From positions 1,065,174 to 1,129,173 of the forward strand of contig CP151667.1 in the NCBI GenBank assembly GCA_038400315.1: a stretch of 64,000 nt of DNA. Reading direction: 5' to 3'. Under the pieces are notes generated by a model. The model saw nothing but the letters and a program-made list of their open reading frames with translations, had not been told where the DNA came from and made no database searches. The position numbers and the translations under genes were made by a program. Of the stretch, positions 8,677-17,581 are shown piece by piece (position 1 is the stretch's first letter; each line of letters starts with the position of its first letter). This DNA comes from Isosphaeraceae bacterium EP7 (GTDB lineage Bacteria; Planctomycetota; Planctomycetia; Isosphaerales; Isosphaeraceae).

Positions 8677-9632
8677 TTGGAATCCGCCTGAGCCTTGTTG
8701 GCCCGGTACCAGGCGATCGTCTTGGACAGGCCGTCTCGCAGGCTCGTGGGCGGCACCCAGCCGTCCAGGGCCCGGGTCATCCGGCTCACGTCGAGGACCT
8801 TCTTGAGCGCCCCGTCAGGCTTGTCGACGTTCCAGGTCATCTTGCCCTGGAAGCCCGAGACGTCGTGGACGGTCTCGGCCAGCTCGCGGATCGTCGTGCC
8901 GACGCCGGTGCCGATGTTCAGGGGGAGGGCCGTGTCGTCGTACTTCTCGGCGGCCAGGACGATGGCGTCGGCGCAATCTTCAACATAGATGAATTCGCGG
9001 ATCGGCTTGCCCGTGCCCCAGACCTCGACGCTGGGCGCCTTGGCCAGGTCGGCCTCGACCCACTTGCGCACCAGGGCGGCGACGACGTGCGACCTCTCGG
9101 GGTTATAGCTGTCGCCGGGCCCGTACAGGTTCGTCAGGATCAGGTGGATCGAGTCCAGCCCAAACTGCTTCTTGTAGGCCACGCCCTGCACGGCGAGCAT
9201 CTTCTTGGTCAGGCCGTAGTTCACCACGCTGGCGTGGCAGGGGCCGGCCCAGAGGTCTTCCTCCTTCAGCTCGCCCTCGAGATAGCCGGGGTAGCTGCAG
9301 GCGGTGCCGATGTTGACGACCTTGCCCACCTTGGCCAGGCGGGCGGCCTCCATGAGGTTGGCCCCCATGACGAGGTTGCGGTAATAGAGCGTGGCGGGCT
9401 GGGAGACGTTGATGCCGATGCCGCCGTAGTAGGCCGCGGCGTGGATCAGGACATCGCAGGGATGCTCGGCCAGGCAGGTCAGGCACGAATCCAGGGCGGT
9501 GAGGTTGTAGTCGCGCTGGCGCGGGACGAATACCTCGGCGCCGTAGCCCTGAAGTCGCTTGACGACGTGGATGCCCAGGAAGCCGGCGCCGCCGGTGACG
9601 GTGACCCGTTTGCCCGACCAGAAGCTATGCAT
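8670..9632 (-). CDS. NAD(P)-dependent nucleotide-sugar epimerase, GDP-L-fucose synthase-like
   Basis: 320 residues. The Rossmann motif VTVTGGAGFLGIHVV opens the protein, IGTACSYPG carries the catalytic Ser region, and YGLTKK is the YxxxK active site. The segment YGGIGINVSQPATLYYRN and the overall length match GDP-L-fucose synthases (WcaG/Fcl), which convert GDP-4-keto-6-deoxymannose to GDP-fucose, although no GDP-mannose 4,6-dehydratase partner is in the window. The ATG at 9632 has a strong AGGGAGGA ribosome-binding site just upstream. It overlaps the start of the following GT4 gene. Confidence 0.85.
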   Translation of the reverse strand: MHSFWSGKRVTVTGGAGFLGIHVVKRLQGYGAEVFVPRQRDYNLTALDSCLTCLAEHPCDVLIHAAAYYGGIGINVSQPATLYYRNLVMGANLMEAARLAKVGKVVNIGTACSYPGYLEGELKEEDLWAGPCHASVVNYGLTKKMLAVQGVAYKKQFGLDSIHLILTNLYGPGDSYNPERSHVVAALVRKWVEADLAKAPSVEVWGTGKPIREFIYVEDCADAIVLAAEKYDDTALPLNIGTGVGTTIRELAETVHDVSGFQGKMTWNVDKPDGALKKVLDVSRMTRALDGWVPPTSLRDGLSKTIAWYRANKAQADSKW

Positions 9633-9937
9633 GGTTGTTCCTCCCTGAATGATCGAGATGGGTGCACCCGGCCTCGGGGGAAACCCCCCCGGGCCCGGCG
9701 CGGCGGGCATCCCCTGCCGGATTGGGCGGTCGCAGTCGGGACGGGTCGCCCCGAGAGCTTCGCCGCTCAGATCGGGGAAACCCCCCATCCTGCGCGGCGG
9801 CCGCCTCGATGCCGGCGGGTGTCGACGAACGATCGGATTTTCGAGGTGCTGGTTCAGCTTCGCCACACGCGGTGGGATGGCCACGCGGTCGGTGCGGCGG
9901 GCCGGGCTGCGGCCCGCCTCGTCTCGCCGGTCTGCGA
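9633..9937. other. Intergenic spacer with twin GGGGAAACCCC motifs
   Basis: About 305 bases between two minus-strand epimerase genes with no convincing gene. Two near-identical segments, TCGGGGGAAACCCCCC at about 9674 and TCGGGGAAACCCCCC at about 9772, each form a small G-stem, A-loop, C-stem element 98 bases apart. The purpose is unknown. The first copy is about 40 bases upstream of the start of the fucose-synthase-like gene, in its probable leader. Confidence 0.4.
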
Positions 9938-10867
9938 TCAGACGTTGGCGTACGGGTTCTGGAACTCGATGAGCTTGGCGGCGCTGACAAGCTCGGCCAC
10001 GCCACGGTCCAGGTCGACGGTGGTCTCGAAGCCCTTCATGCGGATCTTCTCGTAGGAGACCTCATAATTCCGCTGGTCGGCGTCGCTGCCCACCTCGGCG
10101 AAGTGGAGGTAGTAATTCACATGCTCGAGGATCTTGCGGGCGACGTCTTCCTTGGTGAAGTTCATGCTCTCGTGGCCGACGTTGTACACGTCGTCCTTGA
10201 TCGAGCTCCAGCGGTCCAGCGCGAACATGATCGAGCGGGCCATGTCGCGGACATGGACGAAGGTGCGCTTGAACCCGCCCTCGTAGACGATCAGGTTCCG
10301 GTTCTTCACCGCCTGGTAGGTGAAGTCGTTCGGCATCAGGTCGAGCCGCATCCGGTTGCTGACGCCGAAGGCGGTGGCGTACCGGTAGGCGACGCTGTTG
10401 CCGGCCTGGAGGACCATCTCCTCGGCCGTCGCCTTGGTCTCACCGTAGAGGGTGATGGGTGCGGTCGGCGTGTTCTCATTGCAGACGTAGTCGGGGATCG
10501 ATCCGTAGATGCTTCCGGTCGAGGCGAAGATGACCTTCTGGTCGGGCTTGCGCAGCTCGAGCAGGGTGCGAGTCCCCTCGACGTTGGTCTGCTGGGCGAC
10601 CTGCGGCTCCTTCTTGCACGCCGGGTAGCCGACGATGGCGGCCAGGTGCACGATGGCCTCGACGCCATCGAGCGCGACCTTGAGACCGGCGGGGTCGGTG
10701 ACGTCCCCCTTGATCAGCTCGAACGAGCGATTCGAGCAGCACGGCAGCAGGCCATGGCCGCCGAACTTGAGCGAGTCATACACGCGGACTTTGTGCCCCT
10801 GCTCGAGCAGCATGGGGACGAGCGTGGAGCCGACATAACCGGCGCCGCCGGTGACGAGAATACGCAT
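9938..10867 (-). CDS. NAD-dependent epimerase/dehydratase (extended SDR)
   Basis: About 309 residues. ILVTGGAGYVGSTLVP is the NAD-binding glycine motif, IVHLAAIVGYPAC the mid-domain strand, FASTGSIYG the catalytic Ser, and YGETKATAE the YxxxK motif. It resembles UDP-glucose 4-epimerase/dTDP-glucose dehydratase relatives but is too divergent for a specific reaction to be named. I prefer the ATG at 10867 because AAGGA lies at proper spacing before it; an ATG three codons earlier is too close to that site. It probably leads the minus-strand glycan cluster that continues with the second epimerase and the GT4 transferase. Confidence 0.85.
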   Translation of the reverse strand: MRILVTGGAGYVGSTLVPMLLEQGHKVRVYDSLKFGGHGLLPCCSNRSFELIKGDVTDPAGLKVALDGVEAIVHLAAIVGYPACKKEPQVAQQTNVEGTRTLLELRKPDQKVIFASTGSIYGSIPDYVCNENTPTAPITLYGETKATAEEMVLQAGNSVAYRYATAFGVSNRMRLDLMPNDFTYQAVKNRNLIVYEGGFKRTFVHVRDMARSIMFALDRWSSIKDDVYNVGHESMNFTKEDVARKILEHVNYYLHFAEVGSDADQRNYEVSYEKIRMKGFETTVDLDRGVAELVSAAKLIEFQNPYANV

Positions 10868-11509
10868 GGCGACCATCCTTGGTGTAACTGGGGCAGTCTC
10901 GAGTGGTGAAGTCGTCAGTCATTGACGAAGGGCAGGCGAGACGGGCGGGCGCTGGTGCAGGCCCCGTCCTTGCGGCCCTCGGTCGAGTTGCGTCGTGGGG
11001 CCAGGCTCGGAGACCCGTGCGTCTCGATCCGAAATCGCTCGGCCCGCCTCCGCGGTGCCTCGCCCGGACCCTACCGACAAGCCTGACGTGGAGCATGATC
11101 GAGAAGTCATCGAAGCCTGTCAACGCCAGTTTCCCCGACATCCGTGCCGGGCGTCCCGCGGAAGACTCACGCCGATCCGTCGCAAAACCGCCGCGGGGCC
11201 CGACACGAGTCGCGTCATACGTGGGGGAGATCGTCCTGCTCAGCTCCGTTAAATGTCCGGGACTTCGGGACCCGCACATGTAAGTCAGACTCATTCGATT
11301 GTGCAGATGGGTTGGCGCCACCGTCCATCACGCCGAGCCGCCGCTCTTGCAAGGGGGGATGGCCGATCATCCCCCGGCGCTCGGGCCGCCCCAGAGTTCA
11401 ATGGGCCGATGGAGCATCATCTCAAAGCCATGCGCAGTAGAGACGCGGGCGCACGCGCCATCAAAGCGAATTTGCGCCAGCCGTCGATTCGCCAGGCAGA
11501 CCGACTCGG
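10868..11509. other. Intergenic region, no gene seen
   Basis: About 640 bases between the epimerase start and the stop of the metallopeptidase-like gene, both on the minus strand. It should carry the promoter of the glycan cluster, but I cannot pick out a convincing promoter sequence. Small open frames exist on both strands without recognisable features. Confidence 0.5.
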
Positions 11510-13384
11510 TCAGCCTCCGCCCGCGTCTTCGCCATCTGCGAGTGCCGCGGGCGAGACCTCGGCCCAGCCCGCGACTCGTCGCCCCTTGGCGTCGATGCCG
11601 ACGACCTTGAAGACGAGCGTCCCCAGCGATCGGGCGACGCCGGGCAGGGGGATCGGCCTCGATTTGAGCGTGCCGCCCGCCGACAGTTCGGAGGTGCCGA
11701 ACGCCGAGGCGATCCCCAGGGCGTCGAGACCGTCTCGTCGGAACGCCGCCGAGCGGGAATCGTCGGCCGGCACCAGTGGTTCCCATGCCAGGGCCTGAAT
11801 GCGGACAGCGACCCCGTCGCGTTCGCGGAGCGTCGCGCTGACGCAGAGCTTGCCGTCGGCGCCGGCCACGGCTCGGACCCGGAGATCGACGCGGGCCAGG
11901 TCAACAGGGAGTGTGAGCGCGGTGACTTGCAGCCTGGCCGCTTCGGGGCCCTCGACCGTGAGCCGGATGGCTCCGAGGGAACTCCCCTCGACGACTGCGT
12001 AATGAGTCGACGTCCCCGCGGCCTCCCAGACATCGGTGAGCCCGCCAGGTGTCACGTTTGTGGATCTCGGCCCCGCGAGCATCCAGTCGTCCAGCGGCCC
12101 CCTCAACGCAAACGCCCGGAACAGGCCATCGGCCTTCGCCTGGGGCTCGAGCCCGCTGAGGAAAAGGGCAACCGACCAGCGGCGGAAGAGCGACGCGAAG
12201 GTCGCGCCGGTGGCGGCCTCGAGATTGTCCATCCCGCGCAGGCTCGAGCCGACGAGCCTGGTCACCAGATCCGGGCCGTGCAAGTCGGCGCACCAGCGGA
12301 GAAACAGGTAAGTGCCCCCGCGATTGCCATGGCTGCGCAGCAACTTGGCGGCGAAGTAGTCGGGCACGACCAGCCGGTATCGCTCGGGATTCGACAGGAA
12401 GGCGCTGATCCGATAGTCGAGGTTCGACCTGGAGAACCCGTGGAGGTCCTCGGCCAGATGGGCGATCGCCTCGTCGAGCCACGCTTCTTCGTCGGGGCCC
12501 GGGCGGCCGTCGATCGGGTGCGCGAGGGCCTTCCGGCAGAAGGTGGCGGCGTGGGTATATTCGTGCGCCACGACGGTGCGCAGGTGGGCCCCCGGCTTCA
12601 TCGCCGGATTCAGGTACATCATGTCGCATCGATTGCTGAACGGGGCGCCGAGGCCCCGGTCGAAGTCGGCACCCCGGACGAAGCCGTCGAAGCTGTGGCG
12701 GCCGCCTCCGAATCTCGACAGCCAGCTGGACATCAGGACCGTGAATCGGCCGTCGCCATCCAGATCGGTCACACGCCCCAGGAGACGGGTCGTGGTGGGC
12801 TCGATCGAGTCGTCGAACGTGGCGACCAGGTCGCGCAAGGTGTCCGGATTGATGTTCCTGGAGTCGTCGCGGTCGGCATAGACCTGGATCCGGTGCCCCA
12901 CCGCCTTCAACTCAGCCTCGATCGCACGGTAATTGCTCGGGCTTGCCGGGTCGCCTTCCCGCACCAGTAGATAGAACCGGCGTGTCGAAGGGGGTGCGTT
13001 GACGACCTGCGGGGACGGCTCCGACAGGGCGGTCGGTGGGTTGGGATGCGGAACCACAGCGCCATCATCGGCGATCCGGGCCGGCTTCAGTTCGGCCGCC
13101 TTGATTCCGGCCGCCGTCAGTTTGACCGAATAGGGGCCGGGATCAGCGGCCAGGGCCGACACGACGACGAGCACCTTCGACGCCGGGGTCCGCGTCGGGA
13201 CGTCGATCTCGGCCTTGCCACGATCCACCGCGACCGCGACCGGACGCCCTTCGGTCCAGCTTGGATTGGTCGCGGCCTCGGTCGAACGGCTGAGGCCCAT
13301 CGCCCCGAGTAGCAGCCATGCCCCGAGTCGCAATCGATATTGGCAACTAGATTTCCGTTGTTTTCGGGCCTCAGATCCCTGCAT
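11510..13384 (-). CDS. Secreted metallopeptidase-like protein (HEYTH motif)
   Basis: About 624 residues. A basic N-terminus and a hydrophobic stretch (WLLLGAMGLSRSTEA) form a signal peptide. The central region has a zinc-binding VAHEYTHAATF motif (His274, Glu275, His278), followed about 25 residues later by WLDEAIAHLAEDL, the third-ligand arrangement seen in gluzincin-type peptidases such as the M30 hyicolysin family. A preceding DLDGDGRFTVLMS segment is also typical of those proteins. The C-terminal third, beta-rich without motifs, may be an attachment domain. I chose the ATG at 13384 because it begins the signal peptide; the frame is open to 13456. Assignment as an active protease is by motif only. 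Confidence 0.7.
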   Translation of the reverse strand: MQGSEARKQRKSSCQYRLRLGAWLLLGAMGLSRSTEAATNPSWTEGRPVAVAVDRGKAEIDVPTRTPASKVLVVVSALAADPGPYSVKLTAAGIKAAELKPARIADDGAVVPHPNPPTALSEPSPQVVNAPPSTRRFYLLVREGDPASPSNYRAIEAELKAVGHRIQVYADRDDSRNINPDTLRDLVATFDDSIEPTTTRLLGRVTDLDGDGRFTVLMSSWLSRFGGGRHSFDGFVRGADFDRGLGAPFSNRCDMMYLNPAMKPGAHLRTVVAHEYTHAATFCRKALAHPIDGRPGPDEEAWLDEAIAHLAEDLHGFSRSNLDYRISAFLSNPERYRLVVPDYFAAKLLRSHGNRGGTYLFLRWCADLHGPDLVTRLVGSSLRGMDNLEAATGATFASLFRRWSVALFLSGLEPQAKADGLFRAFALRGPLDDWMLAGPRSTNVTPGGLTDVWEAAGTSTHYAVVEGSSLGAIRLTVEGPEAARLQVTALTLPVDLARVDLRVRAVAGADGKLCVSATLRERDGVAVRIQALAWEPLVPADDSRSAAFRRDGLDALGIASAFGTSELSAGGTLKSRPIPLPGVARSLGTLVFKVVGIDAKGRRVAGWAEVSPAALADGEDAGGG

Positions 13385-13655
13385 CGAGGCCCGCCTCCGA
13401 CCCTGCCAGCCCCGAAGGGCCCGCTTGACGTACCAATGACCCGGCCCGACTCCCATCCCATCGACCTGTTCGGCCGTTCGGCTTGAGTCGACGATGATGG
13501 TGCGGGCCGTCGTGCGGACTTGCGAGATCGTTCGGATTGTCGGAATCGGGTGGTGGCGATGGCCTCTCGCCGAGCGTGGGTGTAGTCTGTCAGGGGTGAC
13601 GATCGGCCGCTGGTATTATCAGGCCAGGCTCATGTGATCGAGGAGCAATCGAGCG

Positions 13656-14522
13656 ATGACCATGCCCGAGCCAGGTGCCGACGAGGCGACCGCAATCCCT
13701 GCCCTCCCGCCGACCAGGATGCGTCGTGGATTGATCCTCGCCTCGAAGATCGCGGCGATCACGCTGGTCGTGTGGCTGCTCGCGGCGTACCTGATCTTGC
13801 CGGCGATCTGGCGGCATTACGAGCATCAGCCCAAGCTGGCCAATGCCCCCAAGACGACCCTGACTTCGCAGGGAATTCCCGGGGATCCGCTGAACGTGGG
13901 GCTCATCGGCCAGGAGGCCGACGTCGTCGGGGCGATGCTGGCCGCGGGGTGGAATCCGGCGGATCCAATCACGCTCGTCAGCAGCCTGAAGATCGCCGGC
14001 AGCGTCGTGTTCAGGCGGCCCGACCCACGCGCTCCCGTGAGCAATCTCTTCCTATTCGGCCGGAAGCAGGACCTTGCCTTCGAGAAGGCGGCGGGCACCA
14101 GCGCGAGAAAGCGCCATCATGTCCGGTTCTGGAAATCGGTCGACCTCGGGACCCGGGATACGCCGCTTTTCCTCGGCTCGGCCACCTTCGACGTCAGCGT
14201 GGGCCTCAGCCACCTGACGGGCGAGGTGACCCACCACATCGCCCCCGACATCGACGCGCAGCGAGACTCCCTGCTCGCCGACCTGACCCGGGCCGGCAAG
14301 TTGGCCGAGATCTATCAGGTCACCGGCGTGGGCGCGACCCTCATCGGCCGAAACGGCGGCGGAGACCGCTATTTCACCGATGGCGAGTTGTCGATCGGGG
14401 CCCTCGGCGAGGGCCGAGGCGGTGACGGGAAACCGACAATCCTCCCCAATCCGACCGTGGTCGACCTCAAGAACCAACTCTGGGACGCGATCACGCCGCT
14501 GCTCAGCACGCCCGAGCCTTGA
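13656..14522 (+). CDS. LssY C-terminal-domain membrane protein
   Basis: 288 residues. One transmembrane helix (about residues 30-52, ITLVVWLLAAYLILPAIW) precedes a domain I recognise as LssY_C: GDPLNVGLIGQEADVV, AGWNPADPITL, SNLFLFGRKQDLAFE, and the histidine-containing RFWKS and VGLSHLTGEVTHHIAPDID segments are its conserved blocks. In LssY itself this domain follows a DedA/PAP2-type membrane part; here only the single-helix anchor is present. The biochemical role of the domain is not established. It is not obviously in an operon: the PSCyt gene starts 136 bases downstream on the same strand. Confidence 0.75.
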   Translation: MTMPEPGADEATAIPALPPTRMRRGLILASKIAAITLVVWLLAAYLILPAIWRHYEHQPKLANAPKTTLTSQGIPGDPLNVGLIGQEADVVGAMLAAGWNPADPITLVSSLKIAGSVVFRRPDPRAPVSNLFLFGRKQDLAFEKAAGTSARKRHHVRFWKSVDLGTRDTPLFLGSATFDVSVGLSHLTGEVTHHIAPDIDAQRDSLLADLTRAGKLAEIYQVTGVGATLIGRNGGGDRYFTDGELSIGALGEGRGGDGKPTILPNPTVVDLKNQLWDAITPLLSTPEP

Positions 14523-14658
14523 GACGCCGTGGTTGAGGCATCGACAGGGCTCAGATCGCAGTCTACGATGTTTAACAGGTGCGTGGTGGAACCGGCTCGA
14601 TGACGCGTCGACCGGGACCGCGATCGGACCCTCTCCCTCCTGCGAGGCCTGGCTCGGC

Positions 14659-17556
14659 ATGAATCTCATCAGGATCGGTCATCCCGCCGCCGGGGCATTC
14701 GCCCTGCTGCTGGCCCTGGGGGCGACGTCGGTCGCCGGCGGTGACAAGACGCCGGAGCGGCCCGATTTCACGAGCGAAGTGGCTCCGATCTTCAAAACGT
14801 GCCTGCATTGCCACGGCGCGACCGACCCCAAGGGCGAGCTCTCGCTGTCGACCGTCGCGCACCTCATCGAGGGCGAGTACGTCGTCCCGGGCAATCCGGC
14901 CGAGAGCCCGCTGATCGAGGCCATCTCGCCGGGCCCCGACGGCAAGCGTCCGAAGATGCCCAAAGGGGAAGATGCACTCTCGGCCGCACAGGTCGAGACG
15001 CTCAGGAAATGGGTCGCCTCGGGGGCCGAATGGCCCCAAGGGCTCGTCCTGGAAGAACGCAAGAAGGCCGATCGCAGTTGGTGGTCGCTCCGACCGCTCG
15101 TCGACGCCCAGCCCAGGACCGAGGCCGAGCTGCGAGCCCTGACGACCCGCGCATTTCCCCATGGCTGGGGTGAGAACCCGATCGACCGGTTCCTGCTGGC
15201 GAAGCTCGACGAGGCAGGGCTGGAGCCCTCGCCGCCGGCCGACAAGGCGACGCTGATCCGCCGGCTCACGTTCGACCTGACCGGCTTGCCGCCGACCCCG
15301 GGTGAAGTCCGGGACTTCCTCGACGATCGGGCCGCCGATGCCTATGAACGGCTGGTCGACCGACTCCTGGCCAGCCCGGCTTACGGCGAACACTGGGGAC
15401 GACACTGGCTGGACGTGATCCGGTTCGGCGAGAGCACCGGGTTCGAACGGAACGTCATCCTCGACACCGTCTGGCCGTTCCGCGACTACATCATCAAGTC
15501 ATTCAATGACGACAAACCGTTCGACCGACTGACTCTGGAGCACCTGGCCGGCGACATGCTGGCTCCAGGCGACCCGGCCGTCGCGGTGGGCACCACGTTC
15601 CTCGTCTGCGGCCCGTATGACAACGTGGGCAACCAGGACCTGGTGCAGCAGGCGCAGATCAGGGCCGACACGCTCGACGACATGATCCGGACGACCTCAG
15701 AAGCCTTCCTGGGCCTGACCGTGGGCTGCGCCCGGTGCCACGACCACAAGTTCGACCCCATCGCCCAGGCCGACTATTACCGGCTTTACGCCACCTTCGC
15801 GGGCGTCTACCACGGCAGCCGCCCCCTGGCCAGCGCCGAGCAGCAGAAGGAGCGGCGCGACCGGCTCAGGCCGCTGGAAGAGAGGCGCGACCGACTGGTC
15901 AAAGAGACTGCCGAAGTTCGTGCGGCCATCGATCGCCGGGGCGAGGCGAAGGCCGCGACGTACGAGGCGGCCTGGACCCGCCCCAAGTCCCTGCGTGCCG
16001 GGACCGAGGAGCGATTCGCCCCGGTCGAGGCCCGCTACGTGCGGCTCGTCGTCGAGGGGCTCGACGTCGACCCGCGGCGGCGAACCGGATGCCAGATCGA
16101 GGAGTTCGAGGTCTGGACGGCCGGCGAGTCGCCCAGGAACGTCGCTCTGGTAACGGCCGGGGGGAAGGCCGAGGGATCGAGCCGGGTCGCGGGAGACTTC
16201 AATGGCGCCTATTCCGCCGACAACGTCAACGACGGCCGATATGGCGATCGATGGATCGCGGCGACCCCCGAGCTGAACATCACGCTGGGCTCGCCAGAGC
16301 GTATCGACCGCGTGAACTTCAGCAGCGATCGGGCAGGAGCATCCGACGCCGTCTTCGTGAGCGACTATCGGATCGAGGTCTCGACGGACGGTAAGACCTG
16401 GGCCGTCGCGGCCGACTCCCACGACCGCAAGCCGGTGAACGAGGGGCATCGCCGGGCCCGGATCTTCGACCGGGAGATCACGCCCGAGGAGCAACAGCGG
16501 CTGGATGAGCTGGCTTCCCAACTCGCCGAGACGAACGGGAAGATCGCGGCCCTGCCCGGCTTCCCGGTCTGGTGGGTTGGCGTTTTCGACCAGTACCGGG
16601 ACCCCGTCTTCCTGTTCAAGGGGGGCGACCCGCAGAAGAAGGGGCAGGCTGTCGTCGCGTCGAGCCTGTCGATGCTCGCCGATTCGACGCGGTCGTATGA
16701 GCTTCCGGCCGATGCACCCGAGGGGGAGCGCAGGCTTGCGCTGGCACGCTGGCTGGTGGCCGCCGACAACCCCCTGACGCCGCGCGTGCTGGTCAACCGG
16801 ATCTGGCAAAACCACTTCGGCAAAGGGCTGGTCGAGACCCCCAGCGACTACGGCATGATGGGGGTCGCGCCCAGCCATCCCGAACTGCTCGACTGGCTTG
16901 CCCGGCAACTCGTGGCCGACGGCTGGAAGATGAAGCCGATGCATCGGCGAATCGTCACTTCACGGGCCTATCGCCAGTCGGGCACGTTCCGCGAGGGGCC
17001 CGCCCGCAAGGACGGCAGCGACCGCCTCCTCTGGAGATTCCCGCCCCGTCGGCTCTCTGCCGAGGAGTTGCGCGACACGCTCCTTGAGCTTGCCGGCAAG
17101 CTCGATCGGGGTCGCGGCGGTCCCGGGTTCCGGCTCTACCGCTACCTGGAAGACAACGTGGCGACGTATGTTCCGCTGGATGAACCCGGTCCTGAGACGT
17201 ATCGCCGGGCTGTGTATCACCAGAATGGTCGGGCCGCTCGGGTGGACCTTCTGAGCGACTTCGACTGCCCGGACAACGCGTTTTCGTCCCCGGCGAGGGC
17301 CGCCACCACCAGTCCGCTCCAGGCCCTGACCATGCTGAACCACAAGTTCACCCTGGACATGGCCGGAGCCTTCGCCGATCGCCTGGGGCGGCAGGCCGAC
17401 CCCGATCGCCAGGTGAGGGACGCTTACCTCATCGCCTACGGACGTCCCCCCGGCGACGCGGAACTCTCGTCCGCGGCGGCCTTCGTCGGCGAACATGGGC
17501 TGCGGGCGTTCGCGCGGGCGGTCCTGAACTCGAACGAGCTGCTTTTCGTCCGATGA
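14659..17556 (+). CDS. PSCyt1/DUF1549/DUF1553 protein with inserted discoidin-like domain
   Basis: About 965 residues. A signal peptide is followed by a planctomycete cytochrome c domain with one heme motif (CLHCH, about residues 35-125), a DUF1549 domain (about 175-380) ending in the conserved [11 protein letters not shown], and a C-terminal DUF1553 domain (about 675-965). Between them, at about 455-605, is an insertion reading YVRLVVEGLD, IEEFEVWTAG and NVNDGRYGDRW, which looks like an F5/8-type-C (discoidin) carbohydrate-binding domain. The homologue at 39422-41665 lacks it. The family is exported and nearly always paired with a DUF1501 gene, as here (25-base gap); its catalytic role is unproven. 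The ATG at 14659 begins the signal peptide. Confidence 0.9.
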   Translation: MNLIRIGHPAAGAFALLLALGATSVAGGDKTPERPDFTSEVAPIFKTCLHCHGATDPKGELSLSTVAHLIEGEYVVPGNPAESPLIEAISPGPDGKRPKMPKGEDALSAAQVETLRKWVASGAEWPQGLVLEERKKADRSWWSLRPLVDAQPRTEAELRALTTRAFPHGWGENPIDRFLLAKLDEAGLEPSPPADKATLIRRLTFDLTGLPPTPGEVRDFLDDRAADAYERLVDRLLASPAYGEHWGRHWLDVIRFGESTGFERNVILDTVWPFRDYIIKSFNDDKPFDRLTLEHLAGDMLAPGDPAVAVGTTFLVCGPYDNVGNQDLVQQAQIRADTLDDMIRTTSEAFLGLTVGCARCHDHKFDPIAQADYYRLYATFAGVYHGSRPLASAEQQKERRDRLRPLEERRDRLVKETAEVRAAIDRRGEAKAATYEAAWTRPKSLRAGTEERFAPVEARYVRLVVEGLDVDPRRRTGCQIEEFEVWTAGESPRNVALVTAGGKAEGSSRVAGDFNGAYSADNVNDGRYGDRWIAATPELNITLGSPERIDRVNFSSDRAGASDAVFVSDYRIEVSTDGKTWAVAADSHDRKPVNEGHRRARIFDREITPEEQQRLDELASQLAETNGKIAALPGFPVWWVGVFDQYRDPVFLFKGGDPQKKGQAVVASSLSMLADSTRSYELPADAPEGERRLALARWLVAADNPLTPRVLVNRIWQNHFGKGLVETPSDYGMMGVAPSHPELLDWLARQLVADGWKMKPMHRRIVTSRAYRQSGTFREGPARKDGSDRLLWRFPPRRLSAEELRDTLLELAGKLDRGRGGPGFRLYRYLEDNVATYVPLDEPGPETYRRAVYHQNGRAARVDLLSDFDCPDNAFSSPARAATTSPLQALTMLNHKFTLDMAGAFADRLGRQADPDRQVRDAYLIAYGRPPGDAELSSAAAFVGEHGLRAFARAVLNSNELLFVR

Positions 17557-17581
17557 TTCACATTCTTCCTCGAGCCTGGAC

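Noticed and set aside
6634-8691. Long plus-strand open frame (685 codons)
   Set aside because: Antisense to the TlpA-like and GT4 genes; product lacks motifs and is rich in Gly, Val, Gln.
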